DNA of 64,000 nt. Origin: Lumnitzera littorea. Its lineage: Eukaryota > Streptophyta > Magnoliopsida > Myrtales > Combretaceae. Position 1 is the first letter of the stretch, and every line of letters starts with the position of its first letter. The position numbers and the translations under genes were made by a program. Shown one piece after another: positions 23,560 through 36,181 of this stretch. Below the pieces are notes generated by a model. The model searched no databases, was not told the DNA's origin, and saw nothing but the letters and a program-made list of their open reading frames with translations. The DNA lies in the NCBI GenBank assembly GCA_024138015.1, contig JAMXBB010000010.1:46681943-46745942 (forward strand), in the 5' to 3' direction.

Positions 23560-24469
23560 TTTAACTCAACTGCCTTGATTCATTTAGCCACTTGGGAGAT
23601 ATCTTCAGTGTAGAACTTCTAGAAAGCTTTGACCTAAAAATAGGTAGCAATATCTTTAAGGAGTTCAACGATAGCAACAAATGCATCAATAGGATTCATC
23701 TTTTGTGTGCCTTTCTTATGAAGGAAGTTAGGTTTATGGCTTTAAGTATGGCTGATAAACCAAACTATGAGTAAGGCCATATTGGTCTTTAATTCTCTAT
23801 TCTTTTCTTCTTAGAGACAATTGAGTAATTTAGCTTATATTGCTAATAGTGTTGAAATGTAAGACTTCCCTTTTAAAAATTGGGTCACTAGTTCTGCAAT
23901 CCTGTAATCTATATGACATACCCCAGTAGGAAATAAAATAGTTCCAAATGCTGCCAAGCTATAAGCATTGATTCTATATTGCTACCAATTTTCAAAGCTA
24001 CTATGAAAGAGTTTCTGATTGTAGTTGGATGGGGTCACAAACCAATTGAAGATATCGTCTACCTTAATGATTCTCCTATGGGGATTGCGCATATTTCAAA
24101 TTTATGAAGGCTTAGGAGTCTATTGAAAATTTTCGTAGGGCTAACCATGACATCTAGAACATACCCTTTGCCTTTAACAAAGGAGAAACCTAATAAATAG
24201 AAGTATTCTTTAATAGTTAGGCATAGTCGACATGGGCCAAAATAAAAAGATTGACTCTGAAGGTCTCGGAAGTGGACCAATGCTCGTACCATGGTGATAT
24301 TAGTTTGAACTTTGAGTGATGAGAGGATAGGCTTAATCTTGTCTTCATTGGCTTTCTATTTGTTTGGATTGAAAAATTGAAATAATCTTTTAAGTATTCT
24401 CTTAGGCTCTAAGGGCTTGTAGATGTGGATTTTCTTAAAAAGGGCCAACTTGAGAGAAGGCCTAACCAT
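23560..24469 (-). pseudogene. DUF7745-like ORF upstream of gag
   Basis: ATG at 24469-24467 begins MVRPSLKLALFKKIHIYKP. A 77-codon open run (24292-24059) reads MVRALVHFRDLQSQSFYFG, then a LTIKEYFYLLGF segment and GYVLDVMVSPTKIFNRLLSL. This matches the 'ALVxFWDP ... FxFG ... PTxEEYxxLL' layout of the plant transposon-associated DUF7745 domain. Its function is unknown. The same frame continues with recognisable residues past stops (ATIRNSF- and YFLLGYVI-like segments) to roughly 23800, then fades, so the 3' limit is approximate. Position before gag on the same strand recalls the extra ORF1 upstream of gag in Ogre elements. That equivalence is inference. Confidence 0.6.
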
Positions 24470-24614
24470 TTTCTACAAAAAAGATGAAAAGAAAATTATA
24501 TAAGAACTATCCTATTTATGTGGGAATTACATCGATATTCTAAAGAAAAGAAAACATTTATAGGGAAAAGATTAGAAAAATTCAAAGTTAATCTTTTTGG
24601 ATCTTATCACATCA
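24470..24614 (-). other. leader between putative LTR end and DUF7745-like ORF
   Basis: If copy c is the 5' LTR of the minus-strand element, its end would be near 24615 (plus strand TGTCAATTTT) and this would be the untranslated leader. The first minus-strand bases (TGATGTGATAAG) match a tRNA-iMet site only weakly. Confidence 0.25.
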
Positions 24615-25057
24615 TGTCAATTTTGGGAAAAAGATTCATGAATGCAATTATGGTAGGTTCTAAAAGTCCTTAAGCTCTATGATCTTATATGCTTTCAAGG
24701 AAGCATTTCACTAATCACATCAAAGCTTAAGTGGGGTAGCTTAATCAACCCTGAGCGGTGGTTACATCCCTATATACGAAGCCTATACAATGGCCTCCCT
24801 CCTAGGGTCCTAAGATAGCTTGGGTCTGACTATATCTCCATCTAATTTTTTCTTCCCAATTTAAGTTCAAACAAGCCAAACCAAGGGATATAAACCTAGT
24901 TGACTTGTAATCTTAACAAGTTCCCAAGTGATTAGACAAGATAATCCTTAATTTCCTATACAAGTTATACCATTTATAGAAAAAGTAACTTAACCATTTT
25001 TGGATCAAGCTAAAAGTAGAGTTGAGAAGACAACAAGAGATATCCTAACCACACACC

Positions 25058-25087
25058 CCCTACCCCCCCATCCCCCCCACCCCCCTT
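25058..25087. repeat. C-rich homopolymer runs (G-quadruplex potential on the minus strand)
   Basis: At least four runs of five or more C separated by one to three bases. They stand out sharply in AT-rich DNA and lie inside R1 copy c. Confidence 0.8.
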
Positions 25088-27097
25088 TATATACCACCAA
25101 TTTTGCATGGAAGCATGGAAGCCATCATCTCTCTTTTTTTCACTTGTAAACTCACATTTAATGGCCACCCAAAAAGCTTCTACAAATGAAGTCACATCCC
25201 TTAGATTTTTGCTTCACTTGAATGCATTAACTTGACAAGATATTAGGAAGAAACCTTAGCCTCCCAACCAGCCACTTAACCCTTCTAAACCCCATTTGTT
25301 CCTTCATTTTTTTTCAAGATATTAGACACTTAAACAACTAAGGAAAAACTCTACCCAAACACCACCTTCATTGCTTATGAACACACACTAACTACGTGCC
25401 TAAACCACCTAATTATAGCACCCTGTTTGGCCTTAAAGAAGACACCCTCAAAACACCACCCTAAGCTTAGCTTTTTGGAAGGACACTAGAGCATCAATAA
25501 GGCAATAAGTTCTTAGGATTCAAGGAGGTTAAGGACCACCAAGAGGAGGGGTGAAAACTAGGAGCAAAAAGGGACTAGAGTGGGGCGCTAACCTCCACTA
25601 CACAAATCTAGTAAAGTTTACTCCATTTTTAAGTAACTTTAGAGTAGTGAGTAGAGTTTCCACTTCCCATTTTTTTTAACTATATCTTGTATTTTAGAAG
25701 CTCTTTTGGTTAGGATAAGTGATAGTTTTTCTTGAAGCTTCCTTACAAATGTTAGAAAATAAGTAGCTTAGACTTGTTTTCCTTTTAGCATAAATGTATT
25801 TTAGTTTATAGTGGAGCTTGTAACTTGAGGAAACCCCAAATAAAAGCCAGTGTAACACTCTTTTAAGAGCTAGACATGAAGTCTTTTAGGGTTTCTAAAA
25901 TGTTTTCTTCACTTTTATTGAGTTGCTCATGCATCAAAATACCTTAGGTGATAGGGAAAATCAATATAAAAAGCTTTAGTGAAAAGATTATCACATAAAG
26001 GCTTAACATGATCATCTACACCTAGAGCCATACGTATTCCATGTTTTTCCACTCAATATTATGTTAGAATAATCTACTTACAAAGATAAAAACAAGTATA
26101 AGTTAGAGTACAAGTAATGTAAAGCCTTGGTTTAGCACCTAAGTTAAAGAAACGAAGAGTTAAGTTTGAAAAATGGATTTAAGGGCTCATGAACCAAATT
26201 GACCAGATTTGTAACTAATGTTTAATCTACTTAAACACCCTTAAAAATATAGTAAATAAAGTGAAAAGACCAACCAAGACTATATAAAACTCTTTTAGCT
26301 AGCAAGTTGAAGCTAAAACTGAGGTGGTATAAAGCCTATAAAAAGCCCACATTAAGTTTCCTAAGTCCACCAAAGTGTTAAGCATCACTAATGGAAGGAC
26401 TAGGTACATTTTTTTTACCATAAAAGCCACTTAAAAATTTAAGAAGCACAAGATAGTAACAAGGCCAAAAATATTAAATGAAAAACTAATCTTAAGAAAG
26501 TAATTAAGCCTAAATAAGAGTTGCAAGCCCAAGCCCTAATAATTTCACTTAGTAGGAAAAGCATAATAAGAAAACCAAGCCCAAAAGAAAGCCCAATTCA
26601 TTGAAGCGCTACTGTTCTGGCCTATAACCAGAATTACAGGAACCATCTCTGAAATTTGTACACATGAAAATGATGAAAAGTATACATGAAAATGATGAAA
26701 ATGAACTATATGATCACGAAAATCAGATTTTAAACGACAAAGTTATATGCGATTGAAGATTTAACTAAATCGGGAAAAATTTGAGACTAAATCAAAGATT
26801 ATAACTTTAATAGAATCTTAAGGTGACATTATAATATAATGAATCCTTATGTTACATTTACTTTGTTTATGGGACACTAATCTCGAGGACGATTTACCTC
26901 CGGATTACTATGATTAGTAGCTATGATAGAGTGAGTAATTTTTGATGACTTTATGCTTGCTTTTGTTTGTAGTTTAGTTGCACTAAAGTAATATTATGAT
27001 TAATTGGTTGCATGTGGGTTATGGGGAATGTGTGTGTGTGAACTCATGATTGATTGCATGACTTAATGGTAATATATGAATTGGGAGTACTTACGTG

Positions 27098-27099
27098 AT

Positions 27100-27140
<41 letters not shown>
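27098..27140. repeat. (AT)n microsatellite
   Basis: About twenty AT dinucleotides within R1 copy c. A second tract, (AT)n followed by (AC)n, is at about 27525-27560. Confidence 0.85.
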
Positions 27141-27144
<4 letters not shown>

Positions 27145-27524
27145 ATATGGTATGAAAAATCTTGATCACCCAAGTAACCAGACATAAGTATTTATTTGAT
27201 TATAAATTTAAATTAAGTCATGCATGGTACATCATTGCATTTTATATCTATACTGACTACCACCTTACATGGAAGGTGGAAAGGGGCTCATAAGAGTAGG
27301 GGCTCCTAAAGGGATTAGTTAGACACATTGATGCCATGTTATTGAGTTCTTGTGCTAGCCTATGGACTTACTAGGCATCAAGAGATGCTAAACCGTTTGA
27401 TTAAGGGCAGTGTCTTGTAACTTTCACTTAGGGCGTGTGATATGAACTGTAAAGGCCACCACATTACTACACTTGGGAATTTTTGGATGTGAAAAGATCA
27501 TGTTCTTTATTAAAGTAAAGTATG

Positions 27525-27556
<32 letters not shown>

Positions 27557-28259
27557 TACACGAGTATATGTATATAAATTGATTTGAGCACATTAGTACA
27601 ATTTTGGATAAAAGACCTAAGTGCTAGAAGTCGGTTGTTGGTTTGTATTGGTTAATAATCTTTAACCTTAACTACTAACGGTGAAATTCTAACTTACATG
27701 CAATTCTTAGGCTACTACATGTATTGTGTGGTGTACTATTTCTCGCATGCATTCATATGATATTTAATATATTGCTTGTACGGCATGTTAGAGGGATTAA
27801 CTCACTAAGTGTATGCTTACACCCCCTTAAATTCTCTTTGTTACAAGGCTATGTATTCTTTTAGCTAGGCTACAAGATGCTTGAGGTTAGTCTCGAGCTG
27901 GGACGAAACTGTAAGTTACTTAGAGTGAATGAGGGAATTGCTTAGTATTGACTAGGAATTTGTGAATTTCTTTATATTATGTTGTTAAACATTCTATAGC
28001 CATTCAAACTACATGGTTACTACTACTATTATTTTGGGAATATCATGTTTCATACTTTAAATTTGATAACTTGTTTGATTATTTAGTAAAATAGCTATTT
28101 TGTTATGATACTATTTATCTATGTGACTAAGGGTAGCTAAGAGTGGAAGTAGTCTAATACATCATATGGAAGGGCGATAATCAACAAGGGGGTTAATCGT
28201 TGACCTTTATATAGTATACAACGATCTACCATGATGAAGGTACTGTCTAGGTTATGATA

Positions 28260-29426
28260 GTGAGAAGTTGTTCTAGATGAAACATATTATAAAGAATGTC
28301 ATCAAAACCCTAAACCTTATACATGACTAAGTTATTAATTTAGTTATATATAGCATATAAATAACTTGGGTATTGTATACACTATGACTAAATGAAATGC
28401 TAGAGGAGGAGCTCAACAAAAAGCTTAATGTTTAGGAAAATTAGTAAGTAGCCTTAGTAAGTAGATTTCTTATGTATTAGAGTAGATTATATCTACTCAT
28501 GTGACCTTCTAACTTACTTAACTGTAGTTGATATGATTGAGCTTATATATAAGTATGACTTATTGATGGATGATATATAAAATGATTCCCCATCTCTTTT
28601 GTATATTATGTTCAATAAAATATGCTAGGTTATTGACTTTGATGATTATAGTTACATTGTTGCTTGGTTATGATTGTTGATTGAACTCTGTATTAATTTA
28701 GGCAAGATGCCATATGTTAACCCCACCTCCTAAGGTATTGACCCAAGTGAACTCGATATTATGGTTTTAGAGAATGGAAAGTGTAAATGAAATAAAGTAA
28801 GATCGGACTAAGAGTAAATGAGTAAACTTGGTTGGTTTTAACTTGGCATTTACTTAGTATGTGATTAATGCATTCATGGCAAGGTATGACAAGAACTTAT
28901 GGGTCAAGTTTTCTAAAACTCAAGACCTTGCTAGGAAGAGTTATATGAAAAATTGGCTTTTACTAAGCAAATGACTTGACTCCTCAAAGCTTGGTTTTGT
29001 TAAGAAAACAACTTGATATATAAAAGCTTGATTTTTGAGCCTATAGAAATTGCATTGTTTTATGCTAGGCTAAATTCTTTCTAGGTTCTTAGGTTGGTTA
29101 TCTAGGTGCCTAGGAGTGTTGGCTGATCAAATGGGCTTGGGCTTGGTTTAAGTTAAGCTAGGATATTAGTGCTAATGCATGTCACATACATAAGCATAGC
29201 ATGCATTTGTTGCATTTACTTTGCTTGGCCAAACCCAAGAGTATTGTAATTATATTAATAGTTTGCTTGTGTGTTTGTGATAAAATACTAATTCTATTGT
29301 TATTTGTTTATCTACTTTTACTTGGCTTATAGTAAGTTAAGGGGATAAGTTGTCTTATCCTTAGATCGCGAAAGAAGTTTAGGTAAGACATTACACTACT
29401 GGAGCGAGAAGACTTTAGAGAGATTA
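28260..29426. other. unassigned AT-rich DNA
   Basis: It includes an AAACCCTAAACC stretch near 28308. No ORF pattern or clear repeat boundary is seen. It is the left flank of the Sirevirus insertion and continues at 42738. Confidence 0.35.
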
Positions 29427-29431
29427 GTGAA
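29427..29431. repeat. 5-bp target-site duplication, left copy (GTGAA)
   Basis: GTGAA directly precedes the 5' LTR and recurs at 42733-42737 directly after the 3' LTR. It therefore marks both borders of the Sirevirus insertion. Confidence 0.85.
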
Positions 29432-30821
29432 TGTTAGATATCTCTCATATACTTTGATGATAATAAAAAGGGTTAAAAGCTAATGAATCTTTAAGAGTGC
29501 AGGCTTACAAAAGGATTTTCAGAAAGTTCAATTTCACAAAATTAAGTTGTATTCAGAAGCTTTGAATGGATTGAAAATATACTAGTTTGAAAATCTTCAA
29601 ATTCAAAGAATATTTCAGAAGATTTTATAAGAAGAATTGGTACAGCACTTTAGAAGCTTATTCAGAAACTTCAAAAACAAAAGGCTGATATTCTTCAAAG
29701 TTTGTTCAGAAAGTAAGTCTGGAAGTATGACGTTGAAAATAACTTTAAATCAGATTCAAATTAATCAAGCCCTAGTTCCATTAGATTGGGTGTATTAGGA
29801 AAATATACTTAATTCCGTTTCACTCAAGATGGAGTTAAGATTTATGGGGATTATTGTTGAGTGAATTAATTTTTAAAAAATCAAGATATGCACAAATATG
29901 AATAAGGATAAGGTTGAATCGAATTTTATGGAAATTCAAATTTGAGTTTTAAACAGGCATATCTATTTGTCAAGTTTAAAACAGAAGCTTATTTGGTGGT
30001 TATGGATTTAAGTTTATCTGATCTAAATAAATTAAGGAGAGTTGGTTTTGAAATTCAAAAGATTGAGATCCTCTCTACAAATATCCAAGGAGTTATCTCG
30101 AATAATTAACTGTTGGATATTTACGAAAGTGAAGACAATCTTCAATTTTTAGCTGTTGAAAGATTTCTATATAAAAGAGAAAGGATTCAAAAAATGTTCA
30201 AGTACCACTCGGGAAAAATCTCTCACAAAAACAAAAAATTGAGATTAGATTATACCTTTTGAAAAGTTATAGAGAGTTCTTTAGATAGTTTTTAGAAAGT
30301 TCCACCGAAGCAAATTATTCAACATTCATCATTTCTATCTTGAGCGAAATTTATTGAGATTTATACTTTTGTTCTCATTTGTAATTCTTATTTAGTTGTT
30401 TGAGTGTTGAGACAAGTACATTTGTACTCTGTAGATCTTATTATCTTAGATTGTTGAAAGGCTAGATGGGCAGAACAAAGTGTTATAAAGTCCCTGTGTG
30501 ACAAGCGCTTATAATTTTTATAATTTGCTTTAGTAGATCAAGTGGAACAGCACTGGTGAAGTAGACTAGGTCTCCAACAGTAGAGCTAAAAGAGAGCAAT
30601 AAGCAGAAGGCTAAAGCTCTATGAAATCTTTGCCTAATATTCTCCTTCCTTACTCTTTTAATTTGCTTTATTAATTGTTGTGTGATGAATTATTAAATTA
30701 TCATTGTTCACCATTATAAGTTGTTAAGAGGGGTATTTTTATTTTTATTATACTGAAAATTTTTCAAAAGTTTAAAGATATTAATTCACCCATACTCTTG
30801 ATATCTTATATGGGACCAACA
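29432..30821 (+). repeat. Sirevirus 5' LTR, 1390 bp
   Basis: Starts TGTTAGATATC and ends GGGACCAACA. The same sequence, interrupted, is at 38727-42732. A TATATAAAAG at 30170-30179 is the probable promoter of the element. The R/U5 part follows with CAACATTCATCATTTC near 30321. Confidence 0.9.
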
Positions 30822-30823
30822 AT

Positions 30824-30836
30824 TGGTATTAGAGCC
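30824..30836 (+). other. primer-binding site, tRNA initiator-Met type
   Basis: TGGTATTAGAGCC lies two bases after the 5' LTR. It differs at one position (C to T) from the common copia site TGGTATCAGAGCC, complementary to initiator tRNA-Met. Confidence 0.85.
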
Positions 30837-30881
30837 TTACTATAATATCTTCTAGAGTTCAAGATCATAGGTGAACTAAAT

Positions 30882-32721
30882 GATAGTTTAACAATTTAGC
30901 TTGGCAAGGCACCATTTTTTGATGGAATTAACTTTCCCAATTGGAAATTCAAGATGGAGACTTATGTGAAGGCATCAGATTATCAGGCTTGGCAAATTAT
31001 TTCTATAGGAGATCTCAAAGTTCCAACTGTTATCACAACAAATGATGATATCACCAAAGGCTAAGAATCTTTTGTTGATTACTATTGTATGTTTTGAATT
31101 TTATCTAATTGCTTATTGTGCTATAATTAAAGATATTTGTGAAACTTTGGTGTAAACTTACAAAGGGATAAAAACTATCAAGGATACAAGAATCAACTCG
31201 TTGGTTCCACAATATGAAACTTTTCGAATTCTCCCTAGTGAAGAAATCAAAGACTCTTTCAATAAATGTATTGCTATAACTAATGAACTGCCTTCTCTTG
31301 GTAAAATTATTAGTGATGCATATATTGTATGCAAGATGTTAAGGATTCTTCTCAAAATTTGGAATGCAAATAAAACTGCCATAGAAGAAGCTTGTGATCT
31401 AAAGGCATTGACCTTAAGTCAACTACGTAGCAAGCTTATGGCATATGAAACTAATTTTCTCAAATCAGAAAGTACTTTAGAAGACACAAGGAAGAGGATC
31501 GTAGCCTTCAATGCTAAAGAAACAGATACTGATTCAAAAGGAGAATATTCATTTGAAAAAGAAGATGTGGACGTGAGATTTGTAGCTAGAAAACTTAGCA
31601 AATGACTCAAGAAAAAGGGTAAGAAAATGTTTACTAAAAGATTTACTACTAATAAGAATTGGTCTGTTGATGCTGGAAAGTCAATCAAAGAAAAAGAAGA
31701 GAAGAAGGTAAAAAAGGAGATTATTTGCTATAAATGCAAGAAGCTTGGGCATATCTAATACGAATGTCCTTTGTTAATCAAGAAAATGGAGAAATTCAAG
31801 AAGAAACATAAATCTCTAATGCTAACATTGAGTGACCTAGAATATTTAGAAACCAAATCAGAAGGTTTAGAAGAATGTGAGGAAGATAACCTATGTCTTA
31901 TGGTACTTTCTAAGGTAGATTCTGAAATTGATTTTAATTCTAATTTATAAGTACCTGACGATATATGTGTTAAAATTAATAAACTCCTCAAGGCTCTTTC
32001 CAAGATGAGTAATAAAATATATAAGCTTGAATCTGAGGTTAAAATGTTGAAAATTGAGAAACATGCACTTAGTCAAGCTAATAAGTTGTTAGCAGATGAA
32101 AATGATTTTCTGAAAAATGACTTCGAAGGATTGCATATTGCCTGTAAAGCTTTAGTTAATGGAAATCTAATTTTAAAAGAAGAAATTAAGAATTTGAAAA
32201 ATCATGTAGAAGATCTATCTAAGTCAATTAAGAATACTTTTCGCAAGTTTGATGAAAGTGACAAGAAACTACAAATGTTGATTTCTAACCAAAGGATGAA
32301 TAATTCAAAATTTGGACTAAGTTTCGAATTTGGAGAAACATTTAAGATAAAGAAAGAAATAGTTTTTGTTAAATCAAAAGATGAAAATCAATAAATGATT
32401 AAAGGTAAGGAAAACAACAAAGCATTTGAACCTATCAAAAAGTACAACAAGAGGTTCTCTCAAAATGATGACAAGTATCCTTTCAGAGGGTATAACAAAA
32501 GGTTGAACAAACGTCATTTCAGAAAGAATCTAATTAAAAGGAAAGTGGTAAGTAACAGGTATATTGAGCAGAAACCTTATACTTGTTTTCTTTGTAATAA
32601 AATAAGTCATATAGAGAAATACTATGTTTACAAAAAATATAAGCTTAGTAATAACCAAGGTTCAATTCAAAACACGAGCTTGAATTCCTATGGACCTAAG
32701 CTTCACTGGGTTCGTAAATAG
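30882..32721 (+). pseudogene. gag: Sirevirus gag
   Basis: The N-terminal region shows FFDGINFPNWKFKMETYVK (about 30915-30970), the usual start of copia gag. After a frameshift before 31201, a UBN2-like capsid segment reads INSLVPQYETFRILPSEEIK and LTLSQLRSKLMAYE. A CCHC knuckle CYKCKKLGH is at 31726-31768 with one stop inside. A strong coiled coil (leucine heptads, KLESEVKMLKIEKHALSQ) spans about 31960-32300. A second, degenerate knuckle (CFLCNKISH, final Cys lost) begins near 32584. The long C-terminal coiled coil is characteristic of Sireviruses. Gag would assemble particles and bind element RNA. The start codon is not identifiable, and four or more stops and one shift disable it. Confidence 0.85.
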
Positions 32722-35700
32722 ATTTGATTATGCCTTAATGTGTGCAAGATAACGAAGTAAAGACAAAAGGAACATGGTATCTTAATAGTAGATGTTCAAG
32801 ACACATGATCAGTGACGCTTTGTTGGTTACAAATCTAGAATGGAAGGAAGATGGTTATGTGAAGTTTGGTGATAATGGTTGAGGTAAAATAATTGTGGTA
32901 AGATCAATTGGTTTGGTACCCCATTCAATCGAAAATGTATTGCTAGTTAAAGGATTAAAACATAACTTATTAAGTATAAGTCAATTGTGTGATAGAGGAT
33001 ATAGAATAGTTTTTTGACATGATAAATGTGTTGGATTTAATAAGGATGGTTTTAAGCTGTTTAAAGCTTTTAGAAAGAAGAATGTCTATCTAATTTAACC
33101 ATTTGAGGTATCATTTGAAAGCTGTTTTATTTCTATAAATGATAATGATATGCTTTATCACAAAAGATTAGGACATGTAAATTTTCAATAATTGGAGAAC
33201 TTGTCTAAAAAGAGTTTATTCTTAGGTTTACCTAAAGTACATACTCATGAAAATATTCGTTATGTTGCTTGTTTGAAGACTAAAATGAATTCATCATTTG
33301 ATAAGAGTAAGAAGGTTATTTCTACTCAAAGACCTTTGGAGTTATTGCATGTAGATCTCTTTGGTCTCACTCGCACCTTAAGTTTAGGAAGAAATAAATA
33401 TAGACTTGTGATAGTAGATGATTTGTTTAGATTTACTTGGATCTTATTTTTGCATCATAAAAGTGATGCTTTTAAAAGTTTTGAAATCTTTTCAAAAAGA
33501 GTTGAAAATGAAAAAGGCCTCTCCATCATCAGCTTAAAAACTCATCATGGTAAGGAATTTGAAAATGATGATTTTATTTCGTTTTGTGAAGACAAAGGCA
33601 TCACTCATAATTTTTCCGTACCCTATACTCCACAACAAAATGGAGTAGTTGAACGCAAAAATAGGACTATCCAAAAAATGATGAGAACTTTACTTAATGA
33701 AAGTAATAAAGCTGATCGTTTTTAGGCTGAAGCAGCTTCAACAGCTTGTTATATCATTAATTGTGTATATGTAAGACCCTTGATAAATAAAACTGCTTAT
33801 GAGATTTACAAGGGAAGGAAACCTATGGTTTCATATTTTTACACTTTTGGTTGTAAGTGTTTTATTAAGAAAATAGGAAAAGCCTTAGGAAAATTTGAAG
33901 AGAGAGATCAGATGAAGCCATTTTTCTAGGCTACTCTCTAAACTCAAAGACATATCGAGTATACAACAAAGAAAGAAAAGTCGTAGAAGAGTCAATAAAT
34001 GTTAAATTTATTGAAGAAACAATCCATGAAGAATCAAATGATGAAATTTCAATTGACAAGAAAAATACAGCTCGTTTTGATTTAGAAAAAGGAAAAATAG
34101 AACCTCCTTAGGAAGGTAATTCAAAAGCTTCAAGGATGCTTGATGAGACCGAAACAAAACCAGTATCAGAAGGTACTTTAGAAACTAATATTAAGTTTGT
34201 TGAAAAACATTCAGAAAGTAAGTCAGAAGGTTTTGAACCCTTTCATACTCTTCCATCAACATTAAAATTTAAATCTGATTATCCTCTTGAGTTTATAATT
34301 GGAAATGTTAGATTTGGAATAAGAATAAGATTGAGCTTATAGAATTTTGAAAATCAGTTTGCTCTTATATCTAAAATTGAACCTCATTTAATTGATGAAT
34401 CTTTAAATGATAATAATAGGATATTGGCTATGTAACAAGAACTTAGTCAATTTTAGATAAACCAGGTTTGGAGTTTAGTTCCAAGACCAAAAGACAAGTC
34501 AATCATTGAAACTAAATAGTTATTTAAGAACATACTGGATGAGCAAGGAAAAATAGTCAGAAACAAAGCACGGTAGCAGTTAAAGGTTATTCACAGGAAG
34601 AAGGAATAGACAATAATGAAACCTATGCTCCTATTGCTAAATTGGAAGCTATAAGATTGTTACTTGCTTTTGCTTGTTTGAAAAATTTAAGGTTATATTA
34701 GATGGATATAAAAAGTGCTTTTTTGAATAGATTCATAAAAGAAGAAGTGTATGTTGATCAACCTCTTGGATTTGAAATCTCTTCAAATAAGATCATGTGT
34801 TTAAATTAAAAAAGGCCTTGTATGGACTTAAATAGGCTCCTCGTGCTCGGTATGATAGATTAAGTCAATTCTTGATTAAAAATGACTTTAAAAAAAGAAA
34901 AGTAGATACTACACTTTTCATGAAATGTTTTGGTAAAGATATGTTAGTTGTACAAATCTATATTGATGATATCATTTTTAGTGAAACTAATAAAATATAT
35001 TGCCGAGAATTTTTAAGTTTGATGCAGGTAGAATTTGAGATGTCACTCATGGGTGAATTAAACTTCTTCTTGGGATTACAAATCTAACAATTAGATAATG
35101 GAATTTTTGTTCACTAAGAGAAGTACACCAGACAGATATTGAAGAAATTTCGTTTTGAGAATACCAAGGATTCTTTAATACCTATGAGTACCTCAACAAA
35201 GCTTGACATTACAGGTAATGGAAAAAAGGTAAATGAAAAACTTTATCACAGCTTAATTAGATCTTTATTATATCTAACTGCTTCACGACTTGATACTTTG
35301 TTTAGTACTTATGTGTGTGCTAGATTTCAAAGTTCATCAACTGAAACACACTTAACTGCAGTTAAAAAGATTTTTAAATATATAAAAAGCACTGCAAAAT
35401 TGGGAATTTGGTATCCTAAAAGTAAAAAATTTGATCTTATAGAATATTTAGATACTGATTATATAGGTTGCAAAGTAGATAGGAAGAGTACTTTAGGAAT
35501 ATGTCAATTTTTAAGAGATAAGTTAGTTTCTTAGTCTTTCAAGAAATAAAATTCAGTTGCTCTTTCAACTGTAGAAGCTGAATATGTATGTATTGGAAAT
35601 TGTTGTGCCCAAATTCTTTGGTTAAAACAATAGTTAAATGACTATGGAATAAGTTGTAAAAATATTCCCATAGATGTGATAATATAAATGCTATTAATTT

Positions 35701-35904
35701 GAAAAAAATCTAGTTCATCATTCAAGATCAAAATACATAGAAATAAGGCATCATTTCATTTGTGATCATGTAGCAAATAATGATATGAGTATTGATTTTG
35801 TTTCTACTGAATATCAATTTGTTGATATTTTTACTAAACCTTTGGATAAATTGAGATTTGAGTTCATTTGTAATGAGTTAGGTGTTTGTAATCCTCTTTG
35901 TTAA
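32722..35904 (+). pseudogene. pol: Sirevirus pol: protease, integrase, RT, RNase H
   Basis: The protease region at 32775 reads WYLNSRCSRHM: the catalytic Asp of the D-S/T-G motif is Asn and the Gly is Arg. GAG-pre-integrase (LYHKRLGHVNF) is near 33150. The integrase open run 33192-33725 has the first Asp in HVDLFG (33354), His at the expected second Asp (HHGKEFE, 33542) and the Glu in VVERKNRTIQ (33651). RT shows ETYAPIAKLEAIRLLLAFA (34618), MDIKSAFLN (34701) and the catalytic YIDD at 34959-34970. RNase H has LDTDYIGCKVDRKSTLG (35451) and STVEAEY. The C terminus GVCNPLC ends at TAA 35902-35904. More than fifteen stops and several shifts are present. It would copy and integrate the element; it cannot now. 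Confidence 0.9.
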
Positions 35905-36091
35905 TTTAGTTTTTTTTTTCTTGGTTGTATTTTTTGTTTGTCACGTGTAAGTCTCTTGTACATTTGCTGGACATGAAAATTTTGAAGGCTTTAACATGTT
36001 CTTAGTGGGTCCCCAAAATCCTCATTAGTGGGTTCATTAAATCAGTTCATTTCCTTCAGATAATTGCCACTACATGAGTAGTTTAATCACT

Positions 36092-36181
36092 TATAAAAGC
36101 TTCATTTCTATTTTCTTTTTCTCCCTCTTCATCAAACTTTTCCTATTCTTCTCTCATATTTTTTTCCCCATCTCAATTCTA
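36092..36181 (+). promoter_or_regulatory. TATA box and CT-rich leader before the extra ORF
   Basis: TATAAA at 36092-36097 lies 85-90 bases upstream of the ATG at 36182. The leader between them is strongly pyrimidine-rich, as in many plant 5'UTRs. It suggests a separate transcript for the extra ORF. Confidence 0.45.

Larger units (their letters stand above)
24615..28259 (+). repeat. R1 long LTR copy c
   Basis: Same convention of orientation as copy a. GCCCA-rich part at about 26340-26600, family core at 26703-26757, block CTTACTAGGCATC at 27368-27380 and GCCACCACATTACTACAC near 27455. The right end reads TAGGTTATGATA at 28259, corresponding to GGTCATGACA in copy a. Homology of the right half to copy b is clear but much diverged; the left half (24615-26300) is assigned only by position. 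The open frame at 25010-25195 (minus strand) is due to a homopolymer tract. Confidence 0.5.

Noticed and set aside
25010..25195. Minus-strand frame with a glycine-rich run
   Set aside because: Produced by the C-run homopolymer in R1 copy c.
31158..32003. Minus-strand frames opposite the Sirevirus gag
   Set aside because: Shadow frames of gag on the opposite strand.
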